This document shows positions 1 through 11,123 of a stretch of 64,000 nucleotides of DNA, piece after piece. The notes below the pieces were generated by a model that saw nothing but the letters and a program-made list of their open reading frames with translations, did no database searches and was not told the DNA's origin. The position numbers were made by a program, and so were the translations under genes. Source of the stretch: Imbricaverruca yamaguchii (Eukaryota > Arthropoda > Thecostraca > Neoverrucidae). The stretch covers positions 124,001-188,000 of the forward strand of contig JAOTOL010001160.1 in the NCBI GenBank assembly GCA_034440575.1, in the 5' to 3' direction. The first letter of the stretch is position 1. Every line of letters starts with the position of its first letter.

Positions 1-17
1 AGCTGTGGATAAACGCT

Positions 18-53
18 TGTCTGTCTGTCTGCCTATCTGTCTGTCTGTCTGTC
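18..53. repeat. (CTGT)n microsatellite
   Basis: Imperfect tetranucleotide run of CTGT units with one interruption (CTGCCTAT) near the left edge of the window. No coding content is visible here. Confidence 0.85.
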
Positions 54-1120
54 GCCGACCAGTCCCGTCAGTATGTGCAGCTTGAACGCGTGCTGTGCCT
101 AAGCGACCGGGTAGATTTCCTTAGAATTGGGCCGGCTAGGCGGATAGATTATGGCGGTGGCTTTCCGCTTTGGGCCGTGCGAGTCACGTGGACATGTGCA
201 GCCAACTGGGTTCATGCCGACTTCAGTTGGCCAGGGCAAAAGCATATAGAACAAGCTGCACGAATGTGAAACTTGGCGGAGGCACGCGCCCGATAGGTGC
301 TGCGCGCTGTTCTGGCCTGCGGCGGAGAGCGCTGTACCGTGCGACCGTCAGGCACGTGCAACTGGTTTACGTTGGGCACCTCAGATCTGAGTGCAGCGCG
401 TACTAGATCTATCAAATTTGATGGAATGGTTGCCCGGCACTGGAGCTATCCGGGCATGTACAATTTGTAGGGCTAGGTGAAGCGTAGCGCGTGTCATGCG
501 CTAAAAATTTGCTCGGTACCCCAATTCTCTTTAAAATGGGACTGGGGCTTATTGTGACGAGAAATGGGACCGCCATATCTTGGCGCCCTGCTCAGCTCAC
601 ATTGCACGGAACGGGGAACGGGTGACGCCACGTGAAAGCCCACAGTGTTGGCTACTCTTTGGATGCAATCGCATTGCGATCGAGTCAACGAGCTGCACCC
701 GAGCGACATTGGTGCGATGGGAGAACGAGTTGGGCTGAAATCCCGTTAGGCGTCATGAGCGGACATAATACCGGTGGCGCCTTTGGTGGTGGGTTTGTGA
801 AGGCATACCACCAGATTGGGTTGGGCCTGATTAATGCTATATTCTAGTTTCTAGAGAATGTGCGGGTGATTTCCAATGGTCAATTTTGAACAACATTGAA
901 ACAAGCTCTCTTATGATGCGTAGTTCATTTTATTACCAAATCATTTCACCTTGTCCCTTTGCCGTTAAAGTGAAATGAAAGCAATTGGCCACCCGATATC
1001 TCGTGATAAAAGCGCGTCATATATCTTCGGTTTGATGTGCTGACAATTTTCAATGTTCTTAACGAAACTAAAATCGAGTGTGCTACATTTTTATAACATC
1101 TTGAATAACTTCCATGAAGG
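54..1120. other. Unique sequence, no gene recognised
   Basis: Mixed-composition DNA. Open frames are all under about 80 codons, lie on both strands, and none resembles a known family. The last ~250 bases become AT-rich and carry a faint trace of the satellite-like repeat that follows (a TTTCCAATGGTC motif near 870). Confidence 0.6.
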
Positions 1121-1660
1121 TTTAACCCTGTCACATTTGCATTCAATTCCAGAATTTATGTTCCAAATAATCACATCGTATTACATTAAATTGTATATCA
1201 GATGTTCTACATTATCGAATTAATAGCCAATGGTCTCAAATAAACCGGCATAAAATCCGTTTTTTATGCCATGTTAAACTACTTTTATAGATAGCTAACC
1301 CTATCATGTTTGCACTCAATTCAAAAACTTGTGTCTGAAATTATCACATGCTACTTCTTTAAATTGAATATCGGATGTTCTACATAAGTGAAAGTGAATC
1401 CAATGGTCTCAAATAAACTGGAATTAAATCAGCTAACTTCTGATGCCATACTCGACTACATTTATATATCTTTAACCCTGCCATTTTTGCACTCAACTCC
1501 ACGATCTCTGTCTCAAATTATCACATGGTATTATTTGTATTGGTATATCAGATGTTCTACATTGGCGAATTAATTTCCAATGGTCTCAAATAAACCGCCA
1601 TAGGATACGCTGCCTTCTAATGTCATACTCCACTACTTTTATAGATATCTAACCCTGTAA
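1121..1660. repeat. Diverged ~177-bp satellite-like tandem repeat, about three units
   Basis: The same ordered landmarks recur: TAACCCTG-like, TTGCACTCAA, ATTATCACATG, ATCAGATGTTCTACAT, CCAATGGTCTCAAATAAAC, then CTACTTTTATAGAT. The AACCCT landmark falls at 1124, 1297, 1474 and 1651, giving periods of 173, 177 and 177 bp. Units differ by many substitutions, so the array is old. The AT-rich, nucleosome-sized unit resembles satellite DNA in general, but no named satellite is recognised. Confidence 0.8.
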
Positions 1661-2745
1661 TTTGTACCTTTTGATATGAAGTTGTTCGGAATTATTGAGG
1701 TTCTGGCATGGCTCGATGCACGTCAAGCGCCAACAGTTGCTGCCCAGAGGATCCGGAGGGCCGCCGAGGGGTGGCATGACAAAAAGTAACGTAAATTTCC
1801 ACTCTTCAACAATACTGAGCAGCATCGGTTCTGCCACGCCAAAATGGTATATGAGAAATTCACGGCTGTAGCAGCATTCTTTCCATTCAACGTTCATAAG
1901 CGCAATATTCTTAGACAATGTGGAAAAACCTGTCGGCCTCCGCTGTACTAGTGGCAGAACTCATGCCAGGTACATCGCCTAGTGTTTCAAATCTGAAAAT
2001 CTACCTGTTACTTGTGGGCCTATTAACATTTGGTTTGCGCCCCACCATCTATGAATGGCGGCGGGTGGTCGGGGACGGGCAAGGGGCCTCCAGCATCGCC
2101 GCCATCGTCGCCGCCGGCGTCGCCGTTAGCGTCCGGCTGTCTATGGTGGAAAGTTCCAGATGCAATGCGCAAAGTAACAATATGTTCAATATATCACTGT
2201 AAATGGCAATGGAATTGACGTTTGGGGGCAAACTGGCTTTCATGCATGTAATGCGCGTCATATTTCACGGAGACGAAGTCTCATAGATTGTAACTATATT
2301 TTTTCGCGCACACACTAATGCACATCCGGGCGCGCTTGTCGCGTGCGCATGCTTCAGAGTTCTTGAATAGCATCAGGAATCTACCTGTTTTCTTTCTTTG
2401 CTGTGGGTCCCCCTGATGTCCGCATTAACATTGCGTCTGACGCCTCCCGCTTTGTCGTCAATGGGCTTAGCGCATAAAACTGAACTTTTTGAGTCTGAAT
2501 ATGGAAAATGTTTTATACGAATCGGCTTAGTTTCAACCGGCATAACTCGCGAATCAAAGAGCTGATCGACACGAAACTGACACCACGATGTAGCCAAGAA
2601 AATATTCAATCACGACAGTGCAAACATTTTTGCCGTACATGGTACTTGCTCTCGGAGGAGAGATGTAAATCAACGGCGCCTGTTTTCATAATTTTCATGA
2701 TTGAGTCTGGTGTTGGAAAACAGAAAAAAGTATCGGTAGACTTGG
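1661..2745. other. Unique sequence, no gene recognised
   Basis: Mixed sequence with a short GC-rich patch around 2055-2130 made of CGCCGC-type triplets. No open frame here shows a recognisable domain. Confidence 0.55.
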
Positions 2746-2764
2746 TTAGGTTAGGTTAGGTTAG
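2746..2764 (+). repeat. Interstitial TTAGG run
   Basis: Three complete TTAGG units plus a partial fourth. TTAGG is the common arthropod telomere motif. Here it is far too short to be a telomere and lies inside unique sequence. Similar single motifs occur near 36912 and 37146. Confidence 0.8.
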
Positions 2765-3472
2765 TGTAGATTAACCAGGTCCGTGCGCGAACAGCTCATA
2801 TGTTCAAACCAGATTCGGAGGGCTTTGAACACACCAACATGGTAGTGATGTTGTGCATCTAGCAATACATAAAGCTAGCTTGGACTGACTGAGTTTTTTG
2901 AAAGGGAATAACCGCGTGATGTAACATGTCTAATGCTATTGTTTTAATATACAAGTTGTTCGTTAGAATGTCAGGGGATTGTGATTGAAAACTGCTCATT
3001 ATAAACAGCATAACATTTTTATCAGATCAGCATAGTTTTTTTGCAACATCTTTTTACTTTTCAACATAATCCCATTATAGTCTTTAGTCGCTCTCGCTCG
3101 CCCGCCTTTAGCCCTGCATGCATTACCGCATATAACGGTCATCCTACGCTTACTGCTGCAATACTACATGCAGAAAATACAATTCATCATTGCGTTGCGT
3201 GCTAACATTTTTTCACTTCTAAGGTCATCTGAGCTAAGTCCATGCACCAATCCTGATATGAATGTATTTTCAAACATCCAGTTGTTCGCTGGCTGCCATA
3301 TGTGAACTGTGACGCAGCACATTGCTACGTACAATGTGCTAATGTTTTCCCAGCAATTGATGTTGGTGCAGGGAATGTAAGCATTACGCAACTCGAGTGG
3401 TGTAATACGGTGAGATAGCGACAATACGAACTAATTTCCGGGAGACGAAACTCGGTGGGAAGTGGTTCAATA
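2765..3472. other. Unique AT-rich sequence, no gene recognised
   Basis: Nothing recognisable on either strand; the longest open frames are under 90 codons and look random. Confidence 0.5.
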
Positions 3473-3545
3473 CACACACAGAGAGACACACACACCCGCA
3501 CATACACACACGTATGCACAGATACAGGCGCACACACATGCATGC
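3473..3545. repeat. Imperfect CA-rich microsatellite
   Basis: CACA blocks separated by GAGAGA, CCCGCA, GTATGCA and similar interruptions, ending in a CATGCATG motif. Confidence 0.75.
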
Positions 3546-3830
3546 ACCGTTAATGCATGCATGCCATTTGATCTGGTAAACGATTCCGGTTAGCGCAAAT
3601 TCGTTGGTCATTGTCCTGGACAGTTCTCAAGAATACGGCATTAAAGTCGGCTTGGTTTTGGTCCAATTTAAACTTCCGTAATGCCGGTCGCATTAAGCTT
3701 CTCATGATGGACTTCGTATGAGCAGATAATTATAGAATAACATTTGATCAAGAACGTATATTCCATTGACCCCATGAGGCGCTATTCAAGCTGTCTATGC
3801 TGCAATCTAGCATGCAAATTATGCTACACA

Positions 3831-3972
<142 letters not shown>

Positions 3973-4279
3973 ATATGTATGCATATAGTATGTACTGTGT
4001 ATATATGCATATACTATGTACATATATACTATATGTCTATACTATATGCTATATATATATACATGTATAAGTATATAATATATAGTATACAACAACGGTA
4101 TGATGTAAGCTCAATAGCTTCAGTTCCACAGCCAGACATGTATAATTTAGTCGAGCAATTCATCCATTTTACAATCAGCCTGAGTTAAGCAAACAAGCCT
4201 ACAAGTTGGAAATTGTATTATTAGTCTATGAGAAGTATATGTTTCCTTGACATCATGAACATCACCTCTTTCGCTATAC

Positions 4280-4700
4280 CCTTTGCAACCGAGCTCCTTC
4301 CAGCCTTCCCAGCTCATTCCGTGTTGCCGAAGTCCGAACTCCATAACGTTCAATTTGTTCTGGTAGATAGGAGTCCAGTGGTAGCCTGCTCACTGAACTG
4401 CCAGTGTTGTTCGGCCGACTGAGGCATGTACGACAGAAGCAGTATTGACCCGTTTCTCTCACCTGGTGGCTGCAGGGAAAATGGTCACGTGACGACCGCA
4501 AACGATAATTGCCGTCCTTGGACACTAGCCCGTGGTCAGCCTGGTAGACTGTCACGTGGCACCAAACCGTGAAGCGGCGCAGAATTCCCTGCCGATGATT
4601 GCTGTAAAGCGGCACAGCTTACGTTCCTAGTGACCAGTCATAGCAAAGGTAAACTGGAACATGGTTCGATAACCGACTGCACCCATGGCAGAAGATGTAC
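4280..4700 (-). repeat. Dispersed repeat family, copy A
   Basis: On the minus strand this segment aligns with 25535-25925 on the plus strand. Shared DNA landmarks, read on the minus strand, are CTGTGCCGCTT, CTGCGCCGCTTCAC, GACCATTTTCCCTGC and GGACTCCTATCTACC. Translated, both copies share RRFTV, TVYQ, RDHFPC, PNN, PLDS and RYG in the same order. In this copy one frame stays open from about 4615 to 4274 and spans the region; copy B needs a frame change. The element could be the remnant of a mobile-element protein or a non-coding interspersed repeat. I do not recognise the family. Confidence 0.65.
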
Positions 4701-5049
4701 TCGCCCTCCTCCCAGCCCAACCGCCATGAACCGCACGGCACAATGCTATCCTGTCCCTTTTCCATATCATAGCAACTGAAAAGGTTGGAACGAGACAAAT
4801 GTTCAAGGAAAGGAAGGAAGGAAGGAAGCTTCTTGGTGGTCAAGGAAGCTTTATGAGCTGACATCAATAAGGCCACAGGTCAGGGCCACGGTAGGTCAAG
4901 CAAGTTCAGCACGACATAATCGGACATTTCCCCAACTTGAGCCCGGCTTGACCTGGCTAAATCTGCAGTAAATTAATGAAACTCACTTTCGAAATTCTGA
5001 ATTCACTTGGAACAAAGTCCCGGATTACACTTGGCGCGTCGACAACAAA
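4701..5049. other. Unique sequence with a short (GGAA)n run
   Basis: Contains an AAGGAAGGAAGGAAGG run at about 4807-4829. No recognisable coding sequence lies between the dispersed repeat and the retrotransposon endonuclease remnant. Confidence 0.6.
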
Positions 5050-5064
5050 ATGACCCATATATGA

Positions 5065-5545
5065 AATGGGGTGCAGCCATGCTTATCGCAAAAAGCCTCA
5101 TCGTTGAGTAACATTAAATACTCCCCTGAATTGCGTAGCAGTTAGACTCAAAATTGCTCATTGCCAAACTATAGTCATCTCATTACACATGCCGTCAGCT
5201 GAAACACTCACACCGCATGAGCTGAGCGACTTGCTGCTTCAGGTCCATTCACTAGTCCTCATTATGGGAGTCTCATATCGGAATCATCATGGGAGACATC
5301 TGCTAAACACTTCTCCTGAGGAAGCGACCAGACTGACGAAGAGGACGCGTAATTCACCAGTTTATTTCGGACCACAACTTAGCACTTCTTAGCACCTGGG
5401 CCACCACTCGCTACAATCCGACGTTAGGAGGATCGGGCAGTTGCATTGACGTAACGTGCTGCTCCCAACGACTTTGCCCACTGTTTGTCTGGCCAGTTTC
5501 AGACGTTCCCGGGCTGAGCTGCCACTACCCGAACACAATTAGGCT
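5065..5545 (+). pseudogene. LINE endonuclease (APE-type) remnant
   Basis: In life this domain nicks the target DNA for target-primed reverse transcription. From 5135 the frame reads VAVRLKIAHCQTIVIS and then a MPSAETLTPHELSDLL stretch, matching the usual segment before the GDFNAHH motif; here that catalytic motif is deleted or degraded (LVLIMG is followed directly by SYRNHHGR). After a frameshift, 5403-5530 reads TTRYNPTLGGSGSCIDVT and then FVWPVSD, which corresponds to the C-terminal end of the domain (the S-x-ID-x-T and W-x-V-SD regions). Upstream, about 5070-5110, an AAMLIAKSL stretch matches the beta-strand GGVAILIRKS region. A stop at 5390-5392 and frame changes show it is inactive. Confidence 0.75.
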
Positions 5546-5630
5546 TAGCACGGGCACTATCCACAATACTAAGCTATTTAGACCATCTTGGAACTTGAAA
5601 AGAGCGGACTGAGCTAAATTTGAGGATCAG

Positions 5631-5873
5631 GTGGACCTCAACCTAGCAACTTCAGAAACCGGTAAAATCGCTACATTCCTAGGGGCCATCAGCTCAAGAG
5701 CACGAGACTCAGTTCCAAAAAGTAGCAAACCTATGAAAAAGGCGTCTACGCCATGGTGGACCACAAACTGTCGGAGGGCAATCGCCGAACGGTGCCGTGT
5801 TCATAACCAATTTAAAAGATGCGTGTGCGAAGTACACCTATCAGCATACCGACAATCTGAAAATAACTGCTGA
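5631..5873 (+). pseudogene. LINE linker region between endonuclease and RT
   Basis: An open stretch carries a KPMKKASTPWWTTNCRRAI motif followed by basic residues. This matches the linker of I/Jockey-type polyproteins, where a P-W-W-x-x-x-C-x-x-A-I motif precedes a basic helical segment before the RT. It has no catalytic role by itself. Position and order fit the flanking EN and RT remnants. Confidence 0.7.
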
Positions 5874-6148
5874 TAAACAATTCGAACAGCACGTCAAAAC
5901 TCTTGGCAGTCTTTTGACTCTCAATTCAATAGGGTCATCCCTACCGGCAGAATTTGTGATCTGATGAAGAATTTCAACCTGAAAAGCCCATCATCAGGCC
6001 CTTCGCCCTGCTGATGGTGAAAGGACAGCATATCACTGATCCACAACAAGTCGTATACCACTTTAAATTACACTACGCCAGCGTATCTGGCAACGGCAAC
6101 TACGACACTGCTATAGTAAGCGTTCTATGTGCCCTTGCCTCCAAATAA

Positions 6149-6913
6149 ATGTTTATATCTAGTAATGCAGAAATCTACAATCAGTCTTTCACTATGCACG
6201 AATTACAACTTTCCCTCAGCAAGTGTGTAAGCACGTCGGTTGGGCCGGGCGACATCGATTACCAGTTTCTTAAACGTCTTAGCAAAAACTCCTTAGCGTA
6301 CCTACTGGCAGCAATAAATGAACTATGCCAAAGCGACACCTTTCCCGCATCCTGGTGGTAGAGCCCAGTCCTACCATTGCCAAAGCCGCACATAGATCAC
6401 TCCACCCCCAAACGGCTATAGACCAATCTCATTTACTAGCTGTGCCTGCAAGTTGGCCGAACGCATGATCAACACAGGAATGGGGAAATTTCTGAAACAC
6501 AACGACCTGCTCGATGAATTACAGCCCGGCTTCCAGCGTCAAAAATGAACTACAGACAATTTCATTAGATTAGTGCATGCAATCAAAAGTGGTCTATGTA
6601 TCAAACGCACAACAATAACTGCCTACTCAGCATCACTACCGCATTGAACCGAGTACACAAGTCCGTACTGACACACAAACTCCACAAGATAGGCCTATGC
6701 GGACACATGGCACACTTCATTCTCAACTTCCTCAGAGACAGGACCCTTAGGGTTCGATGCGGCAGTGTCACATCAAACACCACAACTCAGGAGCAGGGTT
6801 CGGCGCATTGGAGCCTGCTCTCACCGAGCCTCTTCATCATCAACAACGACATACTTGTAAACCACACGGACATCAACATAAAATCCTCCGGCACAGCGCT
6901 GCTTTACGCTTGA
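6149..6913 (+). pseudogene. LINE reverse transcriptase remnant
   Basis: The RT copies element RNA into DNA at the nick. Motif order is clear despite frame changes: ELQLSLSKC then GPGDIDYQFLKRLSK (early motifs), FPASWW ending at a stop (6359-6361), PNGYRPISFTSCACKLAERM from 6408 in another frame, LQPGFQ at about 6519-6536 followed by an in-frame stop, and from 6596 NRVHKSVLTHKL and FLRDRTLRVRCG. The aspartate motif that should read like F-D-K-A-F-D-R-V has decayed to TTALNRV. The catalytic Y-A-D-D motif appears only as LYA followed by a stop near 6911. The enzyme cannot work. Confidence 0.82.
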
Positions 6914-7139
6914 CAGATAAGCCAAGACCCGATTTAGGCGCAAACTTCCACCATATAGCATTAAAATTGCCACAGTTCTCTCAGATCGTAACCTCGCAAT
7001 GCCATCCACTGCAGCTCGACCGCCCACTAGGCCATTCTGGGCTTCTAGTCAACCAAAGGTCCGAGTACTTGCTCTCGGAGAAGAAATCCACTATCACATC
7101 AGCGGAAATTTTTGGTATCTTCCACAAGTTCGCCGATGA

Positions 7140-7611
7140 CAACAATCACAAATCACTCGTATTCACGGAGTTGTCGAAACACGAGGCTAAGGTAGGCATC
7201 GCCATCACCGGACCAGGTATCAGACTTTCCAAGCGTCTTCCGGATAACTTCCCGATCTACTCCGCTGAAGTAATGGCCATTCTGGCTGCTATCTCCATTT
7301 TCATGAGTCGTAAAGCTAGAAACGTAATAATTTGCTCGGACTCCAAATCCGCTATCCAGTCAATTAGCAGCACCCACAACTGTCCACATCACGTCATTTA
7401 TAGAACCCAACAAATCGTGGCCCATAGCGTATACATGAACTTTTCCCTTCTCTGGATTCCGGGCCATGTCAACATCCCAGATAACGAAAGAGCAGGCGGG
7501 CTCGCAAAGCAAGCCTCATCGTTGAACACTTACCTTAGCATGCAACATTCGGTAGACGATTGCAAAGCACTCCTACAACGCCACATTCGCCGACATCAAC
7601 AGAACACATGA
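7140..7611 (+). pseudogene. LINE RNase H domain remnant
   Basis: RNase H of the I-type LINEs degrades the RNA strand after reverse transcription. The frame that opens at 6757 and closes at 7611 carries the domain in order: FTELSKHEA (where functional enzymes have T-D-G-S, so the first Asp is lost), YSAEVMAILAAI with the catalytic Glu at 7267-7269, IICSDSKSAI with the Asp at 7339-7341, LLWIPGHVNIPDNERAGG with the conserved His at 7465-7467. The final catalytic Asp of the usual N-E-x-A-D motif is Gly here (7495-7497). Two of the four acidic residues are therefore gone although this is the best-preserved open part of the element. Confidence 0.85.
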
Positions 7612-7699
7612 ACATAACACAACTCAATACAGCACAACTCCAACCGCACCCACGCAATCAACCAAACGATAGGCACATGAAACACATCAAATAAACCCC

Positions 7700-7990
7700 A
7701 CCGACAAAAAGTCGTCATCCTCACTAGACTTAGAAGTGGTTGCACAAAGCTAACACAGCCTCAATTGGAGGGTGACGAATACACAACACCTCACTGAGCC
7801 ACCTGCAACACCACGTTAAGCATAGGCCACATCCTGCAAGACTGCAGTAGCTTTAGCTCTCAACGACAACCACTTAAGACATTCGGCCAAAGAGAGAGTA
7901 TCACCCTATCGCTTCCATCGTTTCTCAGTGACAAGCACCCATAGCTCCTCCAATTGCTATTTGAATCCTGTATGCCACAAAACTAGCTGG
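7700..7990 (+). pseudogene. LINE C-terminal Cys/His segment remnant
   Basis: A frame after the RNase H reads VVILTRLRSGCTKLTQ, then CNTT from 7804 and IGHILQDCSSF at about 7822-7854. RLRTGH...C..C...H(I/L)L..C is the usual C-terminal zinc-binding tail of I/Jockey-type polyproteins. An in-frame stop precedes the cysteine part. Confidence 0.72.
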
Positions 7991-8085
7991 AGCACTGTAC
8001 TCACCACACCACCAACACTCACATCAACTCGCATGGCATGACCGCGAAACACTCATAGGAAACTCGTAAAGAGTCATCACCGCAT

Positions 8086-8276
8086 GGCGTCGGACGTACA
8101 TGAGCCGATTTGCTTCCCAATTATAAGTGAATGCCTACATAGTGGTGCCGGTGGACGCAGATGAGCCGACTAGCTTTAGGAACACATAAAAAACTGAAAA
8201 ATATATAAGCATAATGTAAAGCGACTGCCCAGGGGAGCCATCGGACGTAGATGAGCTGATTTGCCTCGCAACTCAT
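8086..8276 (+). repeat. Three-copy repeat just downstream of the LINE
   Basis: A GGACGTAGATGAGCCGATTT-like motif occurs at about 8092, 8153 and 8242, followed each time by a GCTT/CCTC..CAA stretch. Repeated motifs are common in LINE 3' untranslated regions, so this may be the 3' end of the element at 5050-7990; spacing is irregular (61 and 89 bp). Confidence 0.55.
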
Positions 8277-8279
8277 AAC

Positions 8280-8944
8280 GTTATCCCGAGGTACAGCAGA
8301 TGTAGAATATCCGAATTGCAAAGCACCGTGCTAACCCAACTAGCAACCCAGCATGGCATGCCTAGACTAACTCGCCTCTAACAACCAACAAGCGGCGACG
8401 GACGTGATAGACTGTGTGGACAATTGCCTCCTTGTTCGCAAGGTAAAGATCCCTCGGTACTCTTCGATAAGAGTAGACTAAAGCCGGCACCCTGGCAGAA
8501 TAAACTTCTCGCCACTCTCAAACATCCGCCCACGCAAGCTACAATCTATTTTGTGGAGGAGTCAAGTACAATTGAAACTAATCAAGGAGATGTCCCTAAC
8601 CAAGCACCTAACATGTCACAAAACTATCACGTAAAATTATCTTAACGTAAATGTCCACTTTCTTGCACATTGAATGCAAACATTCGCTTTTATAGACAGA
8701 CACGTAACGTACTCGCTTTAAAGGCGGCGCAAATGACCTTTACATTCCTGCACGCCTTAAAAAATCACTCTCCCCATCGAGCAGTAAATTCAGCAATAGT
8801 TCCGCTTGTTTGTTTGTTTGTTTCTTGCCGAGTGGCTTATCAGCACCAAGGATAGTCCTCATGTAACCGGAATGCTGACCATGCGACGACACCCCATTCC
8901 GTACGATGGCACCCCATCCTCCGCTGTTGTAGTCCGTGCGATGA
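8280..8944. other. Unique sequence, no gene recognised
   Basis: Contains a short (GTTT)4 run at 8807-8822. The longest open frame (8424-8645, plus) has no recognisable domain. Confidence 0.5.
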
Positions 8945-9149
8945 CACCCTCCGCCGTGACTCACAATTCATCCTCCGCTATCACTCACACTTCATCCTCC
9001 GCTGTCACTCACAATTCACCCTCCGCTGTCACTCACAATTCACCCTCCGCTGTCACTCACAATTCACCCTCCGATGTCACTCACAATTCACCCTCCGATG
9101 TCACTCACAATTCACCCTCCGCTGTCACTCACAATTCACCCTCCGCTGC
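8945..9149. repeat. 24-bp minisatellite, about 8 units
   Basis: Unit built of TCACTCACAAT plus TCACCCTCCGCTG. Because 24 is a multiple of three, a plus-strand frame reads an eight-residue SAVTHNSP repeat; the frame is open only because of the repeat. Decayed copies extend leftward to about 8880. Confidence 0.92.
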
Positions 9150-9209
9150 GAGCGTATTTCCGTCCGAACACGGAAGGTACCGGAATTCAGATGAATTCCT
9201 ATGCTGTAG

Positions 9210-9395
9210 GAGGCTACTGATCAGTTCCGACGCTGCAGTAACGTGCTTATTATTCCCGACACTGCAGTAGTCTGCTGATCAGTTCTCACACTACCTGCTG
9301 AGCCTGCTGAGCTGATGCTGATGCTGCCTGCTGATCAGTCCCAGTGCCGCAGTAGCCTGCTAATTAACCCAGACACTCCAGCGATATGCTGATAC
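9210..9395. repeat. Degenerate ~38-bp repeat with CTGATCAGT motif
   Basis: GCTGATCAGTTCC..CACTGCAGTAGCCTG-like segments recur four or five times with indels, including a run of CTGATG/CTGAGC trimers. Old and irregular. Confidence 0.6.
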
Positions 9396-9984
9396 GTCCC
9401 ATATCAGTATATCGTAATGACCCCAGCTTCGGTTTCGGCTAGAACTTGTGTAGTGAGAAAGCGGGCTTCAGCACCTCGTCCGTTCTCATCCCATCCTATT
9501 GTCTGTTCATTGTCAACATCCCTACTTATATTCTTCATCCAACTCTGTAACAACAGCCCCTGCCTTGTCATGAACGTAAGGTAGTCAGCTGTTCCTGGTC
9601 TATCCATCCGTTCAGTTTTGTCGGTGCTGTTGAGTCCCCCCTGCTCCTCCTGCGGGGTTGACGAAGTCCTTGAGGTCGAGATTCCCTGTCGCATGGTACC
9701 AATGATGTCAGGTGAATCGTCGCACCACTTTCGTTCTAAAATGAAATTTACATCACTTCCCTTCTAAGTTTGAGTCTAAAGTTTCAGAGGAGTGTGCAGA
9801 TCCGTAGGTCCCATGCGGGCCAAGTGGCAAGTGACCTCGGTCGGGCGGCCTGAGCTTCGGCCTGGGCTTCGGCCTGGGGTCTTCTGACCCAGTCAGCCTG
9901 GGTCGAGAGGTGGACGGCGCTGCGGCGCGCTCGTGGCGGTGAGTCTCTCTCCCTGCCGTGCGAAGGCGTTGGCTGCCTCGCACG
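9396..9984. other. Mixed sequence, becoming GC-rich; no gene recognised
   Basis: A 96-codon open frame on the minus strand (9694-9404) has plausible composition but no recognisable domain. A short internal repeat, CTTCGGCCTGGG, occurs twice at about 9855-9880. Confidence 0.5.
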
Positions 9985-10439
9985 GCTCCGCGATTGTTCG
10001 GCGTCCTGCTGTCACGGCAGCGATGTCGCAACAACGCCTGTAGGGCCGCGCTGTGGTGGAACACCGCGCCGGGCCGAAACCAACACACTGACGCGGATGG
10101 CGGATACCTCAGATGCACACACCCACCTACGGGCCGTCAACAAGCATCAAAACACCGGCTGTCTTGGCGGTAGTCGAGACACCAATCCGCCGCCCGCCGA
10201 GTCGAGCCGCAGCCGGGTCGGCGTCGGCCGACGTTATGTCTATGCAGATTATGGCCGCGGCTGTGGGGGCGACAGGCGAGTCGGAAGGGTCACGGTCGGC
10301 GTGGGTGAAAGCGACGTTGGTGTGTGTTTTGGTAGCGTCTGCGCGGGTTAGGGTCACGGGTCACATCTCAGGGTCCGCGTGGGTCAGCGGCGGCGCGCCG
10401 GTCTGGATTAGGGTTAGCTTAGGCGAATGATGGAGAGTG

Positions 10440-10715
10440 AGAGCGTGCTAATACCAATGCAGGTAAAAATGCCTCATGTGGGTGGCAAGGGCATGCTATC
10501 ACTTATATGGGATATCACTGGTGTGGTTAAAAGAGGCATGTTATTACTGATGTGAGTAATGCAGGCATACTATAACTGCTGCGGGAAATAAGGGCATGCT
10601 ATCACTGATATGAGTATCAAAAACATGCTATAAGTGATGCTGGTAACAAAGGCATGCCATCATTGATGTCAGACATCAAGGCATGTTTTCTCTGATGGGG
10701 GTAAGTTGAATGTGC
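10440..10715 (+). repeat. Diverged ~30-bp repeat inside duplication copy 1
   Basis: GGCATGCTATCACTGATATG-like segments recur about nine times with variants (ACATGCTATAAGTGATG, GGCATGCCATCATTGATG). The spacing is close to 30 bp in the clearest part (10585-10700). Confidence 0.8.
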
Positions 10716-10845
10716 TCACATGGATGCCAACTAACGACGGCCAGCTGGCGTCGGTGTGGACTTGAGAGGATGGGCCCCGGCCGTTGTCGCCAGCTCACAG
10801 TGCAACCGGTATTCCCTTGGCCCTAACTTTCCTTGGATTCTTATG

Positions 10846-11123
10846 TACTCCCGGGATGCTGACCGGTTGCCTAAACTCTGATCTGCTCCTGGAGAACTGA
10901 CCTGTTGCCCGAATTCCGACCTATTCCGGGGATACTGGCCTCCTACCTGGACTCTGACTTCCGAAATGCCAGACTTGTTCCCGAAATTTTACCTGCTCCC
11001 GAGATGCTGGCCTGTTACCCGGATTCTGACCTGTTCCCAAGATGCTGACCTGTTACCCGGATTCTGACTTGCTCCCGGGATGCTGACCTGCTTCTCAGAC
11101 TCTGACCTGCTCCTCAGACTGCC
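10846..11123 (+). repeat. Diverged 38-bp repeat inside duplication copy 1
   Basis: Unit made of GATGCTGACCTGTTACCCGG and ATTCTGACTTGCTCCCGG (38 bp). About seven units, diverged at the left and clearest at 11000-11100. Confidence 0.85.

Larger units (their letters stand above)
5050..7990 (+). mobile_element. Decayed non-LTR retrotransposon (LINE), I/Jockey-like with RNase H
   Basis: Pieces of one retrotransposon polyprotein lie in the expected order on the plus strand: an APE-type endonuclease (about 5065-5540), a PWW linker region (5631-5873), reverse transcriptase (6149-6913), RNase H (about 7140-7540) and a C-terminal Cys/His segment (about 7720-7850). The order EN-RT-RNase H is typical of the I group of LINEs, which reach many invertebrate genomes. 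Stops and frameshifts break it many times, catalytic positions are lost, and no gag-like ORF1 is visible upstream, so this is a dead, probably 5'-truncated copy. No target-site duplication or tail could be fixed by eye, so both ends are approximate. Confidence 0.88.

Noticed and set aside
2746..2764. Telomere
   Set aside because: Only three to four TTAGG units, flanked on both sides by unique sequence.
9404..9694. 96-codon minus-strand frame
   Set aside because: Plausible composition but no domain, no neighbouring exon and no splice structure that I could support.
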